Source of the DNA: Spirochaetota bacterium | GTDB taxonomy: Bacteria; Spirochaetota; Leptospiria; Turneriellales; Turneriellaceae | Length of the DNA stretch: 7,486 nt | Assembly: GCA_963205035.1 (NCBI GenBank) | Contig: CAUJII010000006.1 | Coordinates: 1 to 7,486 of the forward strand | Direction of reading: 5' to 3' | Shown here: in pieces, positions 5,614 through 7,486 of the stretch | Numbering within the stretch: the stretch's first letter is position 1 | How the letters are laid out: every line of letters begins with the position of its first letter | Position numbers and translations under genes: made by a program | The notes under the pieces: model-generated | Database searches by the model: none | The model's input: only the letters and a program-made list of their open reading frames with translations | Told to the model about the DNA's origin: nothing

Positions 5614-6939
5614 ATGAAAAAATTTAGATTCGTATTTATTCTCTTGTTCGCTTCGCTCGCTACGCATTGCACGGGCGAATTGCCTTTGTCGGATTTAGTC
5701 AACAACACGATTACCTTGAAACTCTTGGGGACTTTTGAAAGTAACGACCCTATTGCCGACAGCGCGGTCACTCTGCAAAAAGACGACATTATCAATAGTG
5801 GCATCACAAGCTCGTCGCCTGCATGGAATTCGTCTACTGATATTTATACATACGCCAATACATTGGCTGCAAGCCGTTTGAAATACTACATCGACATTGC
5901 AGAAGTGCGCATCGCACGCGGCCAAGGAAAGTCTTCGAGCCAAGACATCGACGACTACTGGTCGCAGTTCGCGATCGACCGCCAACTTCTATGCTCCGAT
6001 TATACTTCGACGGGGCAGTCTCTCAAAAACTGCTCCGAACAAAACGGCGTAGAAAAGCTCTACCAATTCTTTAACGGCGGATTTACGTACCCTGCCGTTG
6101 ACATTGAAGCCGGGACTTTCAATCACCTGGGGATTTACTTCCGCAGGTTTAATACAGCTCCCGCTGCTATTTTTAATGCAAGCGGAACGTTTTCCGATGC
6201 CGCTGGAAACGCGACGACGCAAACCGCCTCCGAACAGGCTGTCACGTCCGTTTTCGACAACCGCACAATTTATGGCATCGACATCGAAAGTTTTTTGCAG
6301 AGCGCATACGGCGAAACGCCGACCGAACCGCGCATGTTTCCCTTGCAACGCAAAGACCTGAATATTGCCGTTGAAAAAAGTTATGAACCGTATGTGCTTG
6401 AGGTGCGCGTCTTTTTGAAAAACCTCATGATGACGCATGTGCGGCAGTTGACAATCGGGTCGACTACTTCGGGAGTTGTCTTTGCCGGCCCCGCCGATTG
6501 GGATGTCAATTACGCTTTCAAAGACAGCGACAATGGCGGCAAAATTGGCGGCTCGCTTCTTATGACCGCACGCACTTATCAACCCGGCAAAGTGGGATCG
6601 ATAACGATGAACGCGACGAGTTCCGCCGGCCGCTACTTTGCCGTTCAACCTGCCGGTACTGCGTACGCATCTCCTGTAAAAACACTCCCCCTGGCTGCGA
6701 CAACGGCGACGAACACAATCATCAAGAACTTGCAACCGGGTTCTTACGATGTCTACCTCATGTGCGATAACAAACGCTGCACCGACGCCTCGACTGCGGG
6801 TAGCTGCGACAACCTCGCCGGCGCCGGCCAAGACGGCTTTCCCGAAACAGCATCGCTCTGCACCGGCGGCCCTTATGTCGTTTCAAGCGGCACGACGACC
6901 CCTGTGATGACGGCAAGCTGCAATACGACCTGCCCTTAA
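5614..6939 (+). CDS. Probable lipoprotein with cysteine-rich C-terminus, unknown function
   Basis: This 441-residue exported protein begins MKKFRFVFILLFASLATHC. The basic start, hydrophobic core and Cys19 look like a lipoprotein signal. His at the -1 position is unusual for classic signal peptidase II but may be tolerated in spirochaete-style lipoboxes. The mature part is rich in Thr, Ser, Asn and Asp, with predicted beta character and no motif I recognise. Near the end, IIKNLQPGSYDVYLMCD at about 369-385 resembles the last strands of a transthyretin/carboxypeptidase-regulatory-like beta-sandwich ('L.PG.Y.V'). Six cysteines (384, 389, 398, 416, 436, 440) crowd the last 60 residues, and another pair lies at 127 and 140, which suggests extracytoplasmic disulfides. 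The gene starts one base after the barrel gene stop (TGA-T-ATG) with no strong ribosome site, so it is probably coupled to it. Surface or outer-membrane location is inferred; the function is unknown. Confidence 0.72.
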   Translation: MKKFRFVFILLFASLATHCTGELPLSDLVNNTITLKLLGTFESNDPIADSAVTLQKDDIINSGITSSSPAWNSSTDIYTYANTLAASRLKYYIDIAEVRIARGQGKSSSQDIDDYWSQFAIDRQLLCSDYTSTGQSLKNCSEQNGVEKLYQFFNGGFTYPAVDIEAGTFNHLGIYFRRFNTAPAAIFNASGTFSDAAGNATTQTASEQAVTSVFDNRTIYGIDIESFLQSAYGETPTEPRMFPLQRKDLNIAVEKSYEPYVLEVRVFLKNLMMTHVRQLTIGSTTSGVVFAGPADWDVNYAFKDSDNGGKIGGSLLMTARTYQPGKVGSITMNATSSAGRYFAVQPAGTAYASPVKTLPLAATTATNTIIKNLQPGSYDVYLMCDNKRCTDASTAGSCDNLAGAGQDGFPETASLCTGGPYVVSSGTTTPVMTASCNTTCP

Positions 6940-6952
6940 AGAAACCTTTGTC

Positions 6953-6983
6953 TTGACCCACTGTTTCGCGCTTGGGGTTTAAT
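6953..6983 (+). promoter_or_regulatory. Candidate sucC promoter (TTGACC, 19-base spacer, TTTAAT)
   Basis: TTGACC (6953-6958) is a good -35 match, and TTTAAT (6978-6983) differs from TATAAT at one base. The 19-base spacer is longer than the preferred 17. The -10 ends only five bases before the sucC ATG, so transcription would begin at or next to the start codon. The whole spacer between the lipoprotein gene and sucC is 49 bases, and I see no convincing terminator in it, so read-through from the lipoprotein gene is also possible. Confidence 0.4.
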
Positions 6984-6988
6984 CCGAT

Positions 6989-7486
6989 ATGAAAATTCAC
7001 GAATACCAAGGGAAAGAAATTTTTCGTAAATATAAAATCGCCGTGCCCAACGGTGTGGTAACTACCACAGCCGCAGACGCCGCAGACATCTATAAGAAGC
7101 TCGGAAAAACGGTCGCTGTCGTTAAAGCGCAAATCCATGCAGGCGGACGCGGAAAAGGCGGCGGGGTGAAACTTGCTAAATCCGCCGAAGAGGCGACAGC
7201 GAACGCAAAAGCCATTTTGGGAATGCAACTCGTTACGCACCAAACCGGCCCGCAAGGGCAGAAGGTTAAGACGATCCTCATCGAAGAAGGCTCCGACATC
7301 TTGAAAGAATACTATGTGGGAATTACCCTCGACCGCCGCATCTCTAAGCCTGTGATGATGGTTTCGACCGAGGGCGGCATGGACATCGAGGAAGTCGCGC
7401 ACAAGTCGCCGGAAAAAATACTCAAAGAAACGATCGAGCCCGCGCTGGGGTTGCAGCGTTTCCAAGCGTCGCGCTTGGCTTATGGT
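6989..7486 (+). CDS. sucC: Succinyl-CoA synthetase (ADP-forming) beta subunit, N-terminal part (3' end outside window)
   Basis: These are the first 166 residues of SucC, the nucleotide-binding beta subunit that works with SucD to interconvert succinyl-CoA with succinate and ATP or GTP in the TCA cycle. Full-length SucC is about 390 residues, so the frame runs off the window end without a stop. The family N-terminus MKIHEYQGKEIFRKY is followed by the ATP-grasp segment VVKAQIHAGGRGKGGGVKLA at about 44-63. Next comes ILGMQLVTHQTGPQGQKV at about 76-93, then EYYVGITLDRRISKPVMMVSTEGGMDIEEVA at about 107-137, all close to the E. coli protein. The start is fixed by the conserved N-terminus. There is no usual Shine-Dalgarno sequence; the only G-run, GGGG, is 11 bases upstream. 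sucD probably follows beyond the window. Confidence 0.96.
   Translation, partial: MKIHEYQGKEIFRKYKIAVPNGVVTTTAADAADIYKKLGKTVAVVKAQIHAGGRGKGGGVKLAKSAEEATANAKAILGMQLVTHQTGPQGQKVKTILIEEGSDILKEYYVGITLDRRISKPVMMVSTEGGMDIEEVAHKSPEKILKETIEPALGLQRFQASRLAYG

Noticed and set aside
6817..6828. 12-bp perfect palindrome GCCGGCGCCGGC
   Set aside because: It lies in the lipoprotein coding sequence and encodes alternating Ala-Gly; a simple GC repeat of this type is likely chance.
5989..6831. 280-codon open frame on the minus strand opposite the lipoprotein gene
   Set aside because: Its product is rich in Arg, Cys and His with no signal, motif or start signal, and it is fully antisense to a well-supported exported protein. 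It is a codon-bias shadow.
6936..6988. Possible intrinsic terminator between the lipoprotein gene and sucC
   Set aside because: AAAG-AAAC-CTTT is only a 4-bp stem, and the ACCCA/TGGGGT pairing has a bulge and no T-run; neither is a credible terminator.
6758..7465. 235-codon open frame on the minus strand opposite sucC
   Set aside because: It spans the lipoprotein end, the intergenic spacer and the highly conserved sucC start; the product resembles no protein and is a shadow of sucC codons.
1..7486. Defence system, CRISPR array, insertion sequence, prophage or tRNA-associated island
   Set aside because: No tandem direct repeats, transposase, integrase, nuclease, tRNA-like cloverleaf or terminal inverted repeats were seen; nearly all of the window is explained by housekeeping and envelope genes.

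Overview
The window is protein-coding almost throughout and reads as an ordinary chromosomal stretch from a diderm (Gram-negative type) bacterium. Evidence for an outer membrane is the TolC-type efflux protein, an MlaC-type periplasmic lipid carrier, a predicted outer-membrane beta-barrel and a probable lipoprotein. The base composition is moderate, and most start codons lack a clear Shine-Dalgarno sequence. The loose lipobox and the general gene flavour would fit a spirochaete of the Leptospirales, but this is a hunch from memory that the window cannot prove. I see no tRNA, rRNA, CRISPR array, insertion sequence, integrase or phage gene.

Layout. (1) Bases 1-1136, plus strand: the C-terminal end of a type I signal peptidase, overlapping by one base (TGATG) an EpmB/KamA-type radical SAM lysine aminomutase. 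(2) Bases 1133-4898, minus strand: a compact run, in transcription order a 57-residue two-helix membrane peptide, an MlaC/Ttg2D-like periplasmic protein, a TolC-family outer-membrane protein and a large exported TPR protein. Its genes overlap or nearly touch, so it is probably one operon. Its last gene meets the aminomutase gene tail to tail, with the stop codons overlapping. (3) Bases 4899-4997: a 99-base divergent intergenic region with a 7-bp perfect inverted repeat and two TTGACCC copies. (4) Bases 4998-6939, plus strand: a small beta-barrel protein followed one base later by a 441-residue probable lipoprotein with a cysteine-rich tail. (5) Bases 6940-6988: a short spacer with a third TTGACCC copy and a plausible promoter. 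(6) Bases 6989-7486: the first 166 codons of sucC, running off the window.

How the genes may work together. Signal peptidase and the aminomutase serve export and EF-P modification and are probably linked only by co-transcription. The minus-strand run looks like an envelope unit: an inner-membrane peptide, a periplasmic lipid-binding shuttle, an outer-membrane channel and a periplasmic TPR scaffold. The pairing of MlaC with a TolC-like protein, without MlaD/E/F, MlaA or an RND/MFP pump in the window, is the most interesting arrangement here. The barrel and lipoprotein pair are probably co-expressed surface or outer-membrane proteins of unknown role. sucC belongs to the TCA cycle and is probably followed by sucD outside the window.
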